The notes: generated by a model not told the origin, from the letters alone. A stretch of DNA of 64,000 nucleotides from an uncultured Lachnospiraceae bacterium (GCA_910589075.1 CAJUSK010000023.1:11866-75865); one strand, 5' to 3'; numbered from the stretch's first letter, positions 51,407 to 61,196 are shown. Translations and numbers: made by a program.

Positions 51407-52126
51407 ATGGATTATGGTAAAAAAATTTTAAAGCCGGGTGTGAATGTCAAACTATGTCCGGAGAACGCCGGCAAGCCAGAGGATGAACAGGAGGAACTCC
51501 CCTCATATTACAGTAAAATCAGTGATGTGAGAGACGATGGCCTCCTGGAGATTTATATGCCTACACAACAGGGGAAGCTTCAGCTCCTCTCGGCAGGTAA
51601 ACGGATGTATATGTACTGTTATGCAGGCAATGGCGTGTATGAGGCTGACGTAGTGGTAAAAGAGCGGTATAAAAGCGACGATATACATTTCGTTATCCTG
51701 CAGATGACAGGAGAACTGAAAAAAAATCAAAGGCGGGAGTATTATCGGTATCAGTGTACGATTCCCATGCAGAATCGTCTGATGGATGCGGATGAAAGAA
51801 AATGGATGACAGAGCAGGAAATGCTTGTGGTGGATGATGCACTGCCCATGGAAGACAGTATGCTGGTTGACATTAGTGGCGGAGGCCTGCAGTTTATCGG
51901 CACCAAAAAATATGTGAAAGATGATATGGTCTATTGCCGGTTTCAATTCGGGAAAAATTACAGGTTATGTACCTGCATTCTGGAGAGCGTGGGCAATATT
52001 GCAAATCATCCGGGGAAGTATCGTAGCAGAGCAAGATTTGTTGGTGTGGAAAGACGTGAAAGAGAAGAAATTATTCGTTATATTTTCACATTGGAGCGGG
52101 CAAAGAGAAAGTTAGAGCGTGAATAA
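51407..52126 (+). CDS. PilZ-domain c-di-GMP receptor (YcgR/YpfA-like motor brake)
   Basis: 239 residues: N-terminal YcgR-like beta domain and a C-terminal PilZ domain with the c-di-GMP motifs R-R-E-Y-Y-R (about 110) and VDISGGGLQFIG (about 151). Such proteins slow the motor when c-di-GMP is high. Its place inside the fla/che operon, three bases after flhG, supports this. Confidence 0.9.
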   Translation: MDYGKKILKPGVNVKLCPENAGKPEDEQEELPSYYSKISDVRDDGLLEIYMPTQQGKLQLLSAGKRMYMYCYAGNGVYEADVVVKERYKSDDIHFVILQMTGELKKNQRREYYRYQCTIPMQNRLMDADERKWMTEQEMLVVDDALPMEDSMLVDISGGGLQFIGTKKYVKDDMVYCRFQFGKNYRLCTCILESVGNIANHPGKYRSRARFVGVERREREEIIRYIFTLERAKRKLERE

Positions 52127-52144
52127 AACAAGAAAGAGGAATGA

Positions 52145-53221
52145 ATGATGAAAAAAATTCTTATTGTTGATGACTCTGCACTTATGAGAAGGGTATTGTG
52201 TGATATAATTAATGGAGACAGACGGTTCCAGGTAGCGGATAAAGCTGCCAATGGATTGATAGCGCTTGATCTTTTAAGCAGAAATACATATGATGCGGTT
52301 GTTCTGGATGTCAACATGCCTAAAATGGGCGGGCTTGAGCTTCTGAAAGAACTACAGAAACGTAAAATTCCGGCAAAAGTTATGATGGCCAGCACCGATA
52401 CCATGGAAGGCGCCAAAACAACCATGGATGCGCTGGAGCTGGGAGCTCTGGATTTTATACATAAGCCGTCAAATGCAGGCGAATGCAGGGTGGATACGTT
52501 TCAGAAAGAGTTTATCAGAATACTGGATGTGGTATCTCAGGGCCGGTCACCGATTGTGGATAAGACGTTCAGTTTTGATGAACTCAAAAAGACCAAACAG
52601 GTAGTGGAATTGGCTAAGAAGCATTCTTCCATTCTTTCCGGGAATAAGATTGTGGCTATAGCAAGTTCTACCGGAGGCCCCAAGGCTTTGCACTCTGTTG
52701 TTACAAAGCTGCCTGCCAACCTGCGGACACCAGTGGTGATCGTGCAGCATATGCCGGCGGGATTTACACAGTCTCTGGCAGAGAGACTGGATTCTCTCAG
52801 TGAGATTAAGGTGTCGGAAGGCAAAGACGGGGAGACGCTGGAAAGAGGGCATGTATACATTGCCAAAGGCGGAAAACATCTGAACGTGGACCTCAAGGCA
52901 GGCGGACGGTACGTGATCCGTTATTCGGATGAGCCTCCCAGAGAAGGGGTGAAACCCTGCGCCAATTATATGTATGAGTCTCTGCAAAAGAGTGGCTTTG
53001 ATGAAATTGTATGTGTTGTCATGACCGGTATGGGGGCTGATGGCACGAAAGGAATCGTCAATCTGAAAAGCGCCAGAAAAGTGCATGTGCTTGCTCAGGA
53101 GCAGAGTACCTGTGCGGTATATGGGATGCCCAAGAGTATCGTTCAGGCAGGTCTTGCCGATGAGATTGTTCCGTTGGAACAGCTTGCACAGGAGATTATT
53201 TTAAACGTGGGGGTAATATGA
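52145..53221 (+). CDS. cheB: Chemoreceptor methylesterase/deamidase CheB
   Basis: 358 residues: receiver domain (phospho-Asp in VVLDVNMPKMGG near 56), linker, and the CheB esterase domain with catalytic Ser (SSTGGPKAL near 176), His (QHMPAGFT) and Asp (TGMGADGTKG). It removes methyl groups from receptors in adaptation. The partner cheR is not in the operon. ATG 52145 and 52148 are both possible. Confidence 0.96.
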   Translation: MMKKILIVDDSALMRRVLCDIINGDRRFQVADKAANGLIALDLLSRNTYDAVVLDVNMPKMGGLELLKELQKRKIPAKVMMASTDTMEGAKTTMDALELGALDFIHKPSNAGECRVDTFQKEFIRILDVVSQGRSPIVDKTFSFDELKKTKQVVELAKKHSSILSGNKIVAIASSTGGPKALHSVVTKLPANLRTPVVIVQHMPAGFTQSLAERLDSLSEIKVSEGKDGETLERGHVYIAKGGKHLNVDLKAGGRYVIRYSDEPPREGVKPCANYMYESLQKSGFDEIVCVVMTGMGADGTKGIVNLKSARKVHVLAQEQSTCAVYGMPKSIVQAGLADEIVPLEQLAQEIILNVGVI

Positions 53222-53222
53222 T

Positions 53223-55430
53223 ATGGATGTTAGCCAATATCTGGAAATTTTCATCGACGAGACAAAAGAGCATTTGCAGAGTTTGAATACGCAGATTCTG
53301 GATCTGGAACAGGATTCGGAAAACGCGGATACGATCAACGAGATTTTCCGTGCGGCTCATTCCCTGAAGGGAATGGCAGGTACCATGGGGTATAAGAGAA
53401 TGCAGAATCTTACCCATGATATGGAGAATGTATTTTCCGAGGTAAGAAACGGAAATATAAAAGTAAAAGCGAATATGATTGATATTCTTTTCCAGTGTCT
53501 GGACGCTCTGGAAGAATATCTGGACAATATCCAGACAACGGCCGATGAAGGCACCAATGACAATGAGCCGTTGATCAAGGCGCTGAACCGGATACTTGAC
53601 GGTGATGATTCAGGGGCTTCTGAGGAAGTGACTGCTGAAGAACCGGCAGCCAGAGAAGTGAGAAGTGTGCCGGGAGAAGGCGCAAAATGGACAACCGTTG
53701 TCCTGGGCGACAGTGAGAGAACGGTTATTCAAAAAGCGATGGAGCAGGGTAAGAAAGTATATGGACTGACGGTCTATGTACAGGAGAGCTGCATTCTGAA
53801 AGCTGCCAGGGCCTTTCTTGTGTTTAAGGCAATGGAAAGCCTGGGAGAGATTATCGTATCCAGTCCCTCGGCACAGGATATAGAGGATGAGCAGTTTGAA
53901 AATGATTTCAGCATATTTGTACTTTCGGACAGGACACTGGAAGATGTGATAGCGGCTGCCGAGTCCGTATCTGAAATAGAGCGTGCGGTAGGTGGTCTGC
54001 TGGATCTTTCACAGGCACCCACAGGCCAGGCAGCGGGAACGGAGGAGCCGGAAAGAGAAGAGCCGGCGGCAAAAGCCGATATGGAGAAGGATGTGCCGGT
54101 ATCAGCGCCTGTAAATCTGTCTGCCGCAAAATCCGAACGGACAGTATCCGTAGATCCGGTGGAAAAAGCAGCAGAGAAATTGGAAGAAACAACCACTGTA
54201 CAGGAAACACAGCCGGCGTCTGCGGCGTCCTCCAAACATGAAAAGAAAGCGGCTGCCAACAAACCGGTAGTGAACCGGACTGTCCGCGTGGATATTGAGA
54301 AGCTGGATTCTTTGATGAATCTGGTGAGTGAGCTGATTATCGCAAAGAACTCCCTGGTATCTATCAGTGCTACCAGCAGCAGCGACGCTTCTGCCAGTTC
54401 CGCGTTTAATGAGCAAATCGAATATCTGGAAAGCGTAACGACCAATCTCCATGAATCGGTTATGAAGGTACGAATGGTTCCGATTGAATCCGTCGTACAG
54501 AAATTTCCCCGCATGATCCGGGATTTGCAGAAGAAACTGAATAAGAAGATGGAACTTTATATGTCCGGTGAGGAGACAGAACTGGACCGTACCGTTGTGG
54601 ATGAGATTGGGGATCCTCTGATGCATCTGCTTCGTAATGCAGCCGATCATGGACTGGAAAGTGCCGAACTCCGTAAGGAAAGAGGTAAGCCGGCGACAGG
54701 TTCCATTCATCTGGACGCATATCAGGATGGCAATAATGTTATTATAGAAGTCAGCGATGACGGCGGCGGGATCAATGTGGCCGGTGTAAAGGAAAAGGCT
54801 ATTAACCGCGGGGTTATCACACCGGAGCAAGCGGAAAATATGAGTGATAAGGACATTGTAAACCTTTTGTTCCTGCCCAGTTTTTCCACTGCGGAAAAGG
54901 TGACGGATGTATCCGGAAGAGGCGTGGGCCTGGATGTGGTGAAATCCAAAATCGAGGCTTTAAGCGGTGAAGTGGATGTAAAAACGAAGTTTGGTGAAGG
55001 AAGTACATGGACCATCCGTCTTCCGCTGACACTGGCGATTATCCAGGCACTGATGGTTGTGGTCGGGGATGAGAAATATGCGATCTCCCTGGGCTCCATA
55101 GAAACGATTGAAAATATTACCGGTCATGATATTAAATATGTGCAGGCCAAAGAGGTCATTAACCTGAGGGGCAGTGTCATTCCGCTGATCCGTCTGGACG
55201 ATATGCTGGATATCCGGAAGGAGAGAGGCAACGATGACAACTTGGTGGTGGTTATTGTCAGAAAAGGTGATAAACAGGCCGGACTTGTGGTGGATGAACT
55301 GATTGGCCAGCAGGAAATCGTTATCAAATCTTTGGGGAAATATATCAACAAGTGCAAATTCATCAGCGGTGCTACCATTCTGGGTGACGGCGAAGTGGCA
55401 TTGATTCTTGATGCAAATGCGATGTTTTAA
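53223..55430 (+). CDS. cheA: Chemotaxis histidine kinase CheA
   Basis: 735 residues: P1 HPt domain (phospho-His in RAAHSLKGMAG near 46), CheY/CheB-binding P2 region (about 160-260), a long Glu/Ala/Pro linker (about 270-350), dimerisation helices, ATPase domain (HLLRNAADHGLE, DDGGGINV, GRGVGLDVV) and a CheW-like P5 domain. It senses receptor state and phosphorylates CheY and CheB. Starts one base after the cheB stop. Confidence 0.97.
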   Translation: MDVSQYLEIFIDETKEHLQSLNTQILDLEQDSENADTINEIFRAAHSLKGMAGTMGYKRMQNLTHDMENVFSEVRNGNIKVKANMIDILFQCLDALEEYLDNIQTTADEGTNDNEPLIKALNRILDGDDSGASEEVTAEEPAAREVRSVPGEGAKWTTVVLGDSERTVIQKAMEQGKKVYGLTVYVQESCILKAARAFLVFKAMESLGEIIVSSPSAQDIEDEQFENDFSIFVLSDRTLEDVIAAAESVSEIERAVGGLLDLSQAPTGQAAGTEEPEREEPAAKADMEKDVPVSAPVNLSAAKSERTVSVDPVEKAAEKLEETTTVQETQPASAASSKHEKKAAANKPVVNRTVRVDIEKLDSLMNLVSELIIAKNSLVSISATSSSDASASSAFNEQIEYLESVTTNLHESVMKVRMVPIESVVQKFPRMIRDLQKKLNKKMELYMSGEETELDRTVVDEIGDPLMHLLRNAADHGLESAELRKERGKPATGSIHLDAYQDGNNVIIEVSDDGGGINVAGVKEKAINRGVITPEQAENMSDKDIVNLLFLPSFSTAEKVTDVSGRGVGLDVVKSKIEALSGEVDVKTKFGEGSTWTIRLPLTLAIIQALMVVVGDEKYAISLGSIETIENITGHDIKYVQAKEVINLRGSVIPLIRLDDMLDIRKERGNDDNLVVVIVRKGDKQAGLVVDELIGQQEIVIKSLGKYINKCKFISGATILGDGEVALILDANAMF

Positions 55431-55456
55431 TAGAAATAAGCAAGGAGGATCATGGC

Positions 55457-55960
55457 ATGGACGAATTAAAGTTAAACGCGGCGTATGTAACGGACAGTGA
55501 TGAGGATGATTATGTGGCGCCTCAGATTACACAGTTTATTGTAGTTAAGTTTGGGGAAGAGCAGTACGGTATTGACATTAAATATGTGGATAATATTGTA
55601 CGTATGCAGCATATTACAAGAGTGCCCAAGGTGTCCAATTATATTAAGGGAGTCATTAACCTGCGAGGCGAAGTGGTTCCGGTTATGAGTGTCAGGTTGA
55701 AAATGGATCTGGCAGACGATGTGGAGACAAAGGCGACAAGAATTATTATTCTGAAACTGGAACAGCACTGCAATATCGGAATTCTGGTGGATGAGGTAAA
55801 AGAAGTGGTTAATCTGGAGGAGAGCCAGATTGAAAGAGTTTCCTATGAAGCAAAGGATGATAAATCCAATTTTATCTATGGAATCGGCAAGTATGATGGC
55901 GGACTGATTTCACTGTTGGATTTGAATACGGTTGCTCTTGATAAAGAGGCTGTGTCATAA
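55457..55960 (+). CDS. cheW: Chemotaxis coupling protein CheW
   Basis: 167 residues: an acidic N-terminal extension then the CheW SH3-like fold (QFIVVKFGEEQYGIDIKYV, VPKVSNYIKGVINLRGEVVPV). It joins receptors to CheA. AAGGAGG upstream. Confidence 0.95.
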   Translation: MDELKLNAAYVTDSDEDDYVAPQITQFIVVKFGEEQYGIDIKYVDNIVRMQHITRVPKVSNYIKGVINLRGEVVPVMSVRLKMDLADDVETKATRIIILKLEQHCNIGILVDEVKEVVNLEESQIERVSYEAKDDKSNFIYGIGKYDGGLISLLDLNTVALDKEAVS

Positions 55961-55991
55961 GGATATGAAATCGTTTGCAGGAAGGTGAAAA

Positions 55992-56609
55992 ATGGACAAA
56001 GAATTAAATCTGGAAACAATGTCGGCAGAATACGTCGATGTATTGAAGGAATTGGGGAATATAGGCGCCGGAAATGCTATGACGGCACTGGCGCAGCTTT
56101 TGAACTGCAAGGTGGATATGAAAGTTCCACAGGTCAGATTGTTGGAATTCAAAGATGTGGGAGCGCTGATCGGCGGCGAAGAACAGATTATGGCTGGTAT
56201 CTACCTTGCTGTTGAGGGGGATATAACGGGCAGCATTATGTTTCTGCTGGGCAAGGAATCTGCAAGACATCTTGTGAATAAACTGATGGGAATGGATATT
56301 GCAGGAGAAGAATTTGGAGAAATGGAAATGTCCGCACTGATGGAAATCGGAAATATCATTACGGGCGCATACTTGAATTCTCTTGCTTCCATCACGAATT
56401 TGAAAATATTTCCGTCGGTTCCGTCGCTCTGTGTCGATATGGCAGGCGCTATTCTGAGTGTACCCGCAATTGAATTTGGTACACTCGGCGATAAAATACT
56501 GCTGATACAGTCCCAGTTTATGGATGAAATTAAGCTGGATGGTTATTTCATCATGGTTCCGGATATTGAATCTTATGCGAAGATATTGTCATCCCTCGGT
56601 ATGGCATAA
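55992..56609 (+). CDS. cheC: CheY-P phosphatase CheC
   Basis: 205 residues with two phosphatase signatures, ELGNIGAGNAMTAL near 20 and EIGNIITGAYLNSL near 118, each supplying the Glu/Asn pair. CheC removes phosphate from CheY-P and binds CheD. Followed by a structured gap and cheD. Confidence 0.95.
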   Translation: MDKELNLETMSAEYVDVLKELGNIGAGNAMTALAQLLNCKVDMKVPQVRLLEFKDVGALIGGEEQIMAGIYLAVEGDITGSIMFLLGKESARHLVNKLMGMDIAGEEFGEMEMSALMEIGNIITGAYLNSLASITNLKIFPSVPSLCVDMAGAILSVPAIEFGTLGDKILLIQSQFMDEIKLDGYFIMVPDIESYAKILSSLGMA

Positions 56610-56617
56610 AGTCAAAA

Positions 56618-56663
56618 ACCCTGCAATATACGGCAGGGTCAGGCGAAAGGCAGGGCCCTGACC
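56618..56663 (+). promoter_or_regulatory. Alternative hairpins between cheC and cheD
   Basis: ACCCTGC (56618-56624) pairs with GCAGGGT (56633-56639). GGTCAGG (56637-56643) pairs with CCTGACC (56657-56663). The two stems share bases 56637-56639, so they cannot form fully at once. There is no U tract. This looks like a possible RNA switch or processing site. Confidence 0.45.
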
Positions 56664-56702
56664 GTAGTCTGCGGGAATAAAAATTGGGAAGAAGTAGGGG
56701 AA

Positions 56703-57188
56703 ATGAGTCAAATTATTAAAGTAGGAATGGCCGATTTAAAAGTGTGCAAAAGTCCTGACGGCGTTACCACATTGGGACTGGGTTCCTGCGTAGGTATTGC
56801 ACTGCGGGATCCGGTTACCAAGATTGGGGGACTGGCGCATATTATGTTACCGGACAGTACGGTAATACGAAATAACAGCAATATTCCCAAATTTGCGGAT
56901 ACGGGGATTGATGCGCTGGTAAAGCAGATTGTGGCGGCCGGGGCGAACAGAGGAAGACTGGTGGCCAAGATTGCAGGTGGAGCGCGAATGTTTGCTTTTT
57001 CCAATAATTCTGATATGACTGGTGTGGGAGACAGAAATGTAGAAGCCGTGAAGCGGAAGCTGCAACAGTTACGAATACCGATTTTAGCCGAAGATACCGG
57101 AAAGAACTATGGCCGCACCGTTGTTTTTTATCCGGAGACGGGCGATTTTATAATTCGGAGCGTTGGAAAGAGTGAAACTGTGATTTAG
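56703..57188 (+). CDS. cheD: Chemoreceptor glutamine deamidase CheD
   Basis: 161 residues with the Cys-His-Thr catalytic set: LGLGSCVGI (Cys), GLAHIMLP (His) and the following KIAGGARMF loop. CheD deamidates receptors and stimulates CheC. Standard CheC-CheD pair of Firmicutes. Confidence 0.95.
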   Translation: MSQIIKVGMADLKVCKSPDGVTTLGLGSCVGIALRDPVTKIGGLAHIMLPDSTVIRNNSNIPKFADTGIDALVKQIVAAGANRGRLVAKIAGGARMFAFSNNSDMTGVGDRNVEAVKRKLQQLRIPILAEDTGKNYGRTVVFYPETGDFIIRSVGKSETVI

Positions 57189-57200
57189 CTGGGGAAAAAG

Positions 57201-57491
57201 ATGAAAAGGAAACAGATACCGCTTATAGTGATGCTGCTGGCGGGGGCCGTTACAAGTATCAGTACAAAAATCATGCACTATGAACTTGAGACTGCATTGT
57301 GGATACTGTTGGCAGTTTTGATTGTTTTTTACATTGCAGGCTGTGTGATCAAGCGGGTGATGGATTCGTTTGAGGCAGAGCGGATCAAAGCAGAGAGTAC
57401 AGAAGAAGATGTATCTGATGAAGGTGAGGTTATAGAAAAAGACGGGCCCCAGGAAGGTGCGGATACAGGGGCTGAGGAGGAACAGGCATAG
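57201..57491 (+). CDS. Small membrane protein of the fla/che operon, unknown
   Basis: 96 residues with two predicted membrane helices (about 5-20 and 32-52), a short basic loop and a strongly acidic C-terminal tail (residues 58-96, Glu/Asp/Gly). I recognise no family. Lies between cheD and sigD, 12 nt after cheD, so it is co-transcribed. Confidence 0.7.
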   Translation: MKRKQIPLIVMLLAGAVTSISTKIMHYELETALWILLAVLIVFYIAGCVIKRVMDSFEAERIKAESTEEDVSDEGEVIEKDGPQEGADTGAEEEQA

Positions 57492-57598
57492 AGTACGGGT
57501 ATGTCTGTTTATGAAGGAAAATCCAGGTAAGCACACGGATGTGCGCAGGTCAGCAAACCTCGGTTTGATGGCATAATATCATAATTTTGGAGGATATT

Positions 57599-58363
57599 AT
57601 GGACGAAACGGCCAGAAAAAAAATGTGGGCCGACTATGCGCGGACCAGAGCGGCAGACATCAGAGAGAAGATTATTCTGGAGTATGCGCCTTTGGTAAAA
57701 GTCGTGGCTGGCAGGCTCAGTATGTATCTGGGATATAACGTGGAATATGAAGATCTGGTAAGCTATGGGATATTCGGTCTTATCGATGCGATAGATAAGT
57801 TTGATTCCATGAAAGAAGTAAAGTTTGAAACATATGCCAGTCTGCGCATTCGAGGCGCCATTTTGGATCAGATACGAAAAATGGACTGGATTCCCAGGAC
57901 GATCCGGCAGAAGCAGAAAAAGATAGATGCGGTTATCCGAACCATTGAGGCTGAAAAAGGAAGACCGGCCACAGACGAGGAGATTGCATCGGGGCTGGGC
58001 ATCAGTGACGGGGAATATACAGAGTGGCAGTCTCAGATGAAGATCACCGGCATCGTATCTTTGAATGAATATCTGGAGCAGGGAAGCGAAATCCCCGGTG
58101 ACAGGCATGTATCCGGACAGTTTGACAGTCCGGAAAAGGCAATGGAACAGAGTGAACTGGCAAAGGTGTTGAAAGAGTCTCTTACACTTTTGACAGAAAA
58201 GGAAAGAAGGGTAATCGAATTATATTATTATGAAGAACTGACCCTGAAGGAAATCAGTCATATATTGGAAATGACTGAATCCAGAGTATCTCAGCTTCAT
58301 ACGAAGGCATTACAGAAGATGAAATCCAAAATGGGTAATTATATGGGCATTTTATCTGACTAG
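57599..58363 (+). CDS. sigD: Flagellar sigma factor sigma-28 (SigD/FliA)
   Basis: 254 residues: region 2 (YEDLVSYGIFGLIDAIDKFD), region 3 (GRPATDEEIASGLGI) and region 4 helix-turn-helix (LTLKEISHILEMTESRVSQLH). It directs late flagellar, chemotaxis and autolysin genes. ATG 57599 follows GGAGG by six bases; TTG 57587 overlaps that site. Confidence 0.96.
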   Translation: MDETARKKMWADYARTRAADIREKIILEYAPLVKVVAGRLSMYLGYNVEYEDLVSYGIFGLIDAIDKFDSMKEVKFETYASLRIRGAILDQIRKMDWIPRTIRQKQKKIDAVIRTIEAEKGRPATDEEIASGLGISDGEYTEWQSQMKITGIVSLNEYLEQGSEIPGDRHVSGQFDSPEKAMEQSELAKVLKESLTLLTEKERRVIELYYYEELTLKEISHILEMTESRVSQLHTKALQKMKSKMGNYMGILSD

Positions 58364-58387
58364 ACAGGCAAAAGCAGGGGTGAATGG

Positions 58388-59977
58388 ATGAATGGATATT
58401 TTCAGATTATAAACGAAGAGATGCAGACAAGTGTCATGTTATATCCTGCGAAAGATGGCGGTTTGGAATTGGATATTACAGAAGTGACAGATTATCTCAC
58501 GTTTCGTGAAATTGATTACAATCTGTCTTCTCTTTATGCCGCTGCGAAAGAGTTAAAAAAAGAGCCTGTAAAAGTTTTTCTGAACACTAAAAGAGGGATG
58601 CCGGAAGAAGAAATGTTAAAGGTGCGGATTGCCGGTGACGATATGTCGGCATCCGTGCGTTTTTATGCCCCTTCCAATGACGGGGCTGTTATGGACAGGG
58701 ATGAAATTTTAAATGATTTAAAAAACAGAGGCGTTGCTTTTGGTATATGTGAGGATGTACTGGAACATTTTTTGAGTAATCGGCAGTATTGCAAAGATTA
58801 CGAGATGGCACTGGGACAGGAGCGGACAAGGGGAGAAGATGCCAGGGTAGAGTTTCTGTTTAATACGGATACAAAAGCCCGCCCCACATTGCAGGCGGAT
58901 GGAAGCGTGGATTTTTTCCATCTGAATACGATTAACAACTGTAATTGTGGAGATGTGCTGGCAAGACTGGTTCCTGCCGTACCTTCCGAACCGGGCCGTA
59001 CCGTGCGGGGAGAGGTGATTCCTGTCCGAGAGACCCGAAAGGCGCAACTGCGTCACGGTAAAAATGTGGAATTGTCAGAAGACGGCAGTGAGTTGCGTGC
59101 CTGTGTCAGCGGGCATATAGAGTTGGAAGGGGATCGTGTTTCCGTCTCCAATGTGTTGACTTTAAAAAACGTGGACAGCTCTACCGGAAATATCAACTAT
59201 TCGGGTAGTATCCAGATTTCGGGCAGTGTATGTGAGAATTTTACGGTTCACGCAGGCGGAAATGTGGTGGTACAGGGCGTAGTGGAAGGCGCTGTCATTG
59301 ACGCAGACGGAGACGTGGTGATTGCCAGAGGCATGAACGGCATGGGAAAGGGAAAAATAACGGCCGGGGGCAATGTCATAGCTAAGTTTTTTGAAAATGC
59401 AGAGGTGCTTGCCGGCGGTTATGTGGACAGCGATTCTATCCTGCACAGTAAGGTAAATGCCATGGATGCCGTACACGTGGGTGGAAAACGGGGATTTATT
59501 ACCGGGGGCTATATCTGTGCTTCCAATGGCGTAAATGTCAAAAACCTGGGTTCCAATATGGGTGCAGATACTGTGGTGGAAGTAGGGGTAAATCCTGCTC
59601 TGAAACAGCGGATCCAGGAATTGGAAAATACGGTTGCGGAGAATAATAAACTTGTCAGGCAGTTGCATCCGATTCTTTCTTCCGCGTCGCAAAAAGTAAA
59701 AAAGGGGCAACAGCTTCCGCCAGATCAGCTTGGTTATATAAAAGAGTTGTATATTCTCTATCACACGGCCAAACGGGAAGTGAAACGTGATAACCGCAAG
59801 CTGGATGAACTGCAGGAAATATTGGAAAACAGCAAACATGCGGCTGTTGCGGTGTCCGGGGATGTTTATGCCGGGACACGCATTGTAATCGGAGATCTTT
59901 CGCTGGTTGTCAAGGGCAGGGTAAGTCATTGCAGATTTGTCAGAGAGCGGGGAGAGGTTAAAATGAAAGGCTTGTAA
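58388..59977 (+). CDS. FapA-family polymer-like protein (DUF342)
   Basis: 529 residues: N-terminal region with an FapA signature (KARPTLQADGSVDFFHL, VPSEPGRTVRGEVIPV), a repeated Gly/Val-rich beta-helix (about 260-390, GNVVVQGVVEGAVIDADGD), and a coiled coil (about 405-480). Members are called flagellar assembly protein A from gene context; role unclear. Ribosome site GGGGTG just upstream. Confidence 0.85.
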   Translation: MNGYFQIINEEMQTSVMLYPAKDGGLELDITEVTDYLTFREIDYNLSSLYAAAKELKKEPVKVFLNTKRGMPEEEMLKVRIAGDDMSASVRFYAPSNDGAVMDRDEILNDLKNRGVAFGICEDVLEHFLSNRQYCKDYEMALGQERTRGEDARVEFLFNTDTKARPTLQADGSVDFFHLNTINNCNCGDVLARLVPAVPSEPGRTVRGEVIPVRETRKAQLRHGKNVELSEDGSELRACVSGHIELEGDRVSVSNVLTLKNVDSSTGNINYSGSIQISGSVCENFTVHAGGNVVVQGVVEGAVIDADGDVVIARGMNGMGKGKITAGGNVIAKFFENAEVLAGGYVDSDSILHSKVNAMDAVHVGGKRGFITGGYICASNGVNVKNLGSNMGADTVVEVGVNPALKQRIQELENTVAENNKLVRQLHPILSSASQKVKKGQQLPPDQLGYIKELYILYHTAKREVKRDNRKLDELQEILENSKHAAVAVSGDVYAGTRIVIGDLSLVVKGRVSHCRFVRERGEVKMKGL

Positions 59978-60014
59978 AATGCAGCTATAAGAGTATCAGA
60001 AATGGGGGATAAGG

Positions 60015-60329
60015 ATGGGACTGGGACCGGTCGAACTGAATGGGGTGATTTCCAGAACACAGGATTATTCTGTAATTAAGCAGAACGAAGATAATAAAGG
60101 GATTGTTAATCAGCAGGCTTTTCAAAATACATTTGAGAAAGAACTGGATATCAGGCATACACAGGTAGTCCAAAAGGATGATATCAGGAAAGAAGAAAAA
60201 AAGTTTGACGCCAAAGAGAAAGGCGACAACGAATATTATGGGAACGGCGGCAGACAAAGGAAAAAAGAAAAAAATCCAAATGGAAAGGTAATCGTGAAAG
60301 GGCGTCAGTCCTTTGACATGAAGATATAG
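60015..60329 (+). CDS. Small hydrophilic flagellar-operon protein, unknown
   Basis: 104 residues, basic, no membrane segment. Starts MGLGPVELNGVISRTQDYSV, then Lys/Asp/Glu/Gln-rich and probably disordered to the end, closing with GKVIVKGRQSFDMKI. The N-terminal peptide recurs in small proteins at this operon position in Lachnospiraceae as I recall. Function unknown. Confidence 0.65.
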   Translation: MGLGPVELNGVISRTQDYSVIKQNEDNKGIVNQQAFQNTFEKELDIRHTQVVQKDDIRKEEKKFDAKEKGDNEYYGNGGRQRKKEKNPNGKVIVKGRQSFDMKI

Positions 60330-60332
60330 GAT

Positions 60333-61190
60333 ATGGGAATAACGGAAATTTTACTGTTGGTTGTGGGGATCGGAGCATTCGTACTGAGTTTTATACTTCC
60401 GGAAAAGAAAGAGAAAATGCGGGATGCAGACAGGAAAATGGCAGAGGCGCAGATAAAAAAGATGCTGGAGGTGCAGATGCGGGATGTGGGCGCCAGAGTT
60501 TCTGATGCGGCAGATGAGGCGGTCACATACGCCATGGATAAAACGGAACGTGCCATGGAACGGATTACCAACGAGAAAATTATGGCAATCAACGAATATT
60601 CCGATACGGTGCTTGAAGCCATCCATAAAAATCATGAAGAAGTGGTGTTTTTGTATGATATGCTGAATGACAAGCAGCAGAGTCTGAAAGACACGGTTGC
60701 TGAAGTGGAAAAACGAACCAAAACTGCTCTTGAACAATTTCGGGATGCAGAAGCGGATATGCAGTTAAAGACAGCGGCTGTTGTGGCAGCAGAGCCTGTT
60801 CAGGAGGAAGTCCCACCTGTCCCACCTGTGATCACTCCGTTACCACAGGTGACAGGAATCGAACTTGTACGCGGTGAGCGGCCTGAACCGATAATGCCCA
60901 TAGTAGCGCCTGAGATGACAAAGGTACCTGTGGTGGAAGAAAGACCGCCTGTAAATGCCATGATACCTGCGCCCGCAGAAATGAAGCCGGTACTGCCTGT
61001 CAGAGTCAATCCGGCAGAGATGCCGGCAGTGGCTATTTCATTTGCGAGTTCTGATGAAGAAGGAAAGAATAATAATGAGCGGATTCTGAGTCTGCATAAA
61101 GCAGGAAAGTCCAATATGGCCATTGCCAAGGAACTGGGTCTGGGCATCGGGGAAGTGAAACTGGTCATTGATTTATTCAAAGGGGTATAA
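60333..61190 (+). CDS. SwrB-like membrane-anchored protein (DUF6115)
   Basis: 285 residues: N-terminal membrane helix (ITEILLLVVGIGAFVLSFIL, about 3-22), a long charged coiled coil (about 25-145), a Pro/Val-rich linker (about 150-235), and a C-terminal helix-turn-helix-like segment (ERILSLHKAGKSNMAIAKE). This is the SwrB/YlxL layout between sigD and rpsB. In B. subtilis SwrB promotes FliP-dependent export and swarming. Functional transfer is inference. Confidence 0.75.
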   Translation: MGITEILLLVVGIGAFVLSFILPEKKEKMRDADRKMAEAQIKKMLEVQMRDVGARVSDAADEAVTYAMDKTERAMERITNEKIMAINEYSDTVLEAIHKNHEEVVFLYDMLNDKQQSLKDTVAEVEKRTKTALEQFRDAEADMQLKTAAVVAAEPVQEEVPPVPPVITPLPQVTGIELVRGERPEPIMPIVAPEMTKVPVVEERPPVNAMIPAPAEMKPVLPVRVNPAEMPAVAISFASSDEEGKNNNERILSLHKAGKSNMAIAKELGLGIGEVKLVIDLFKGV

Positions 61191-61196
61191 AGCAGG

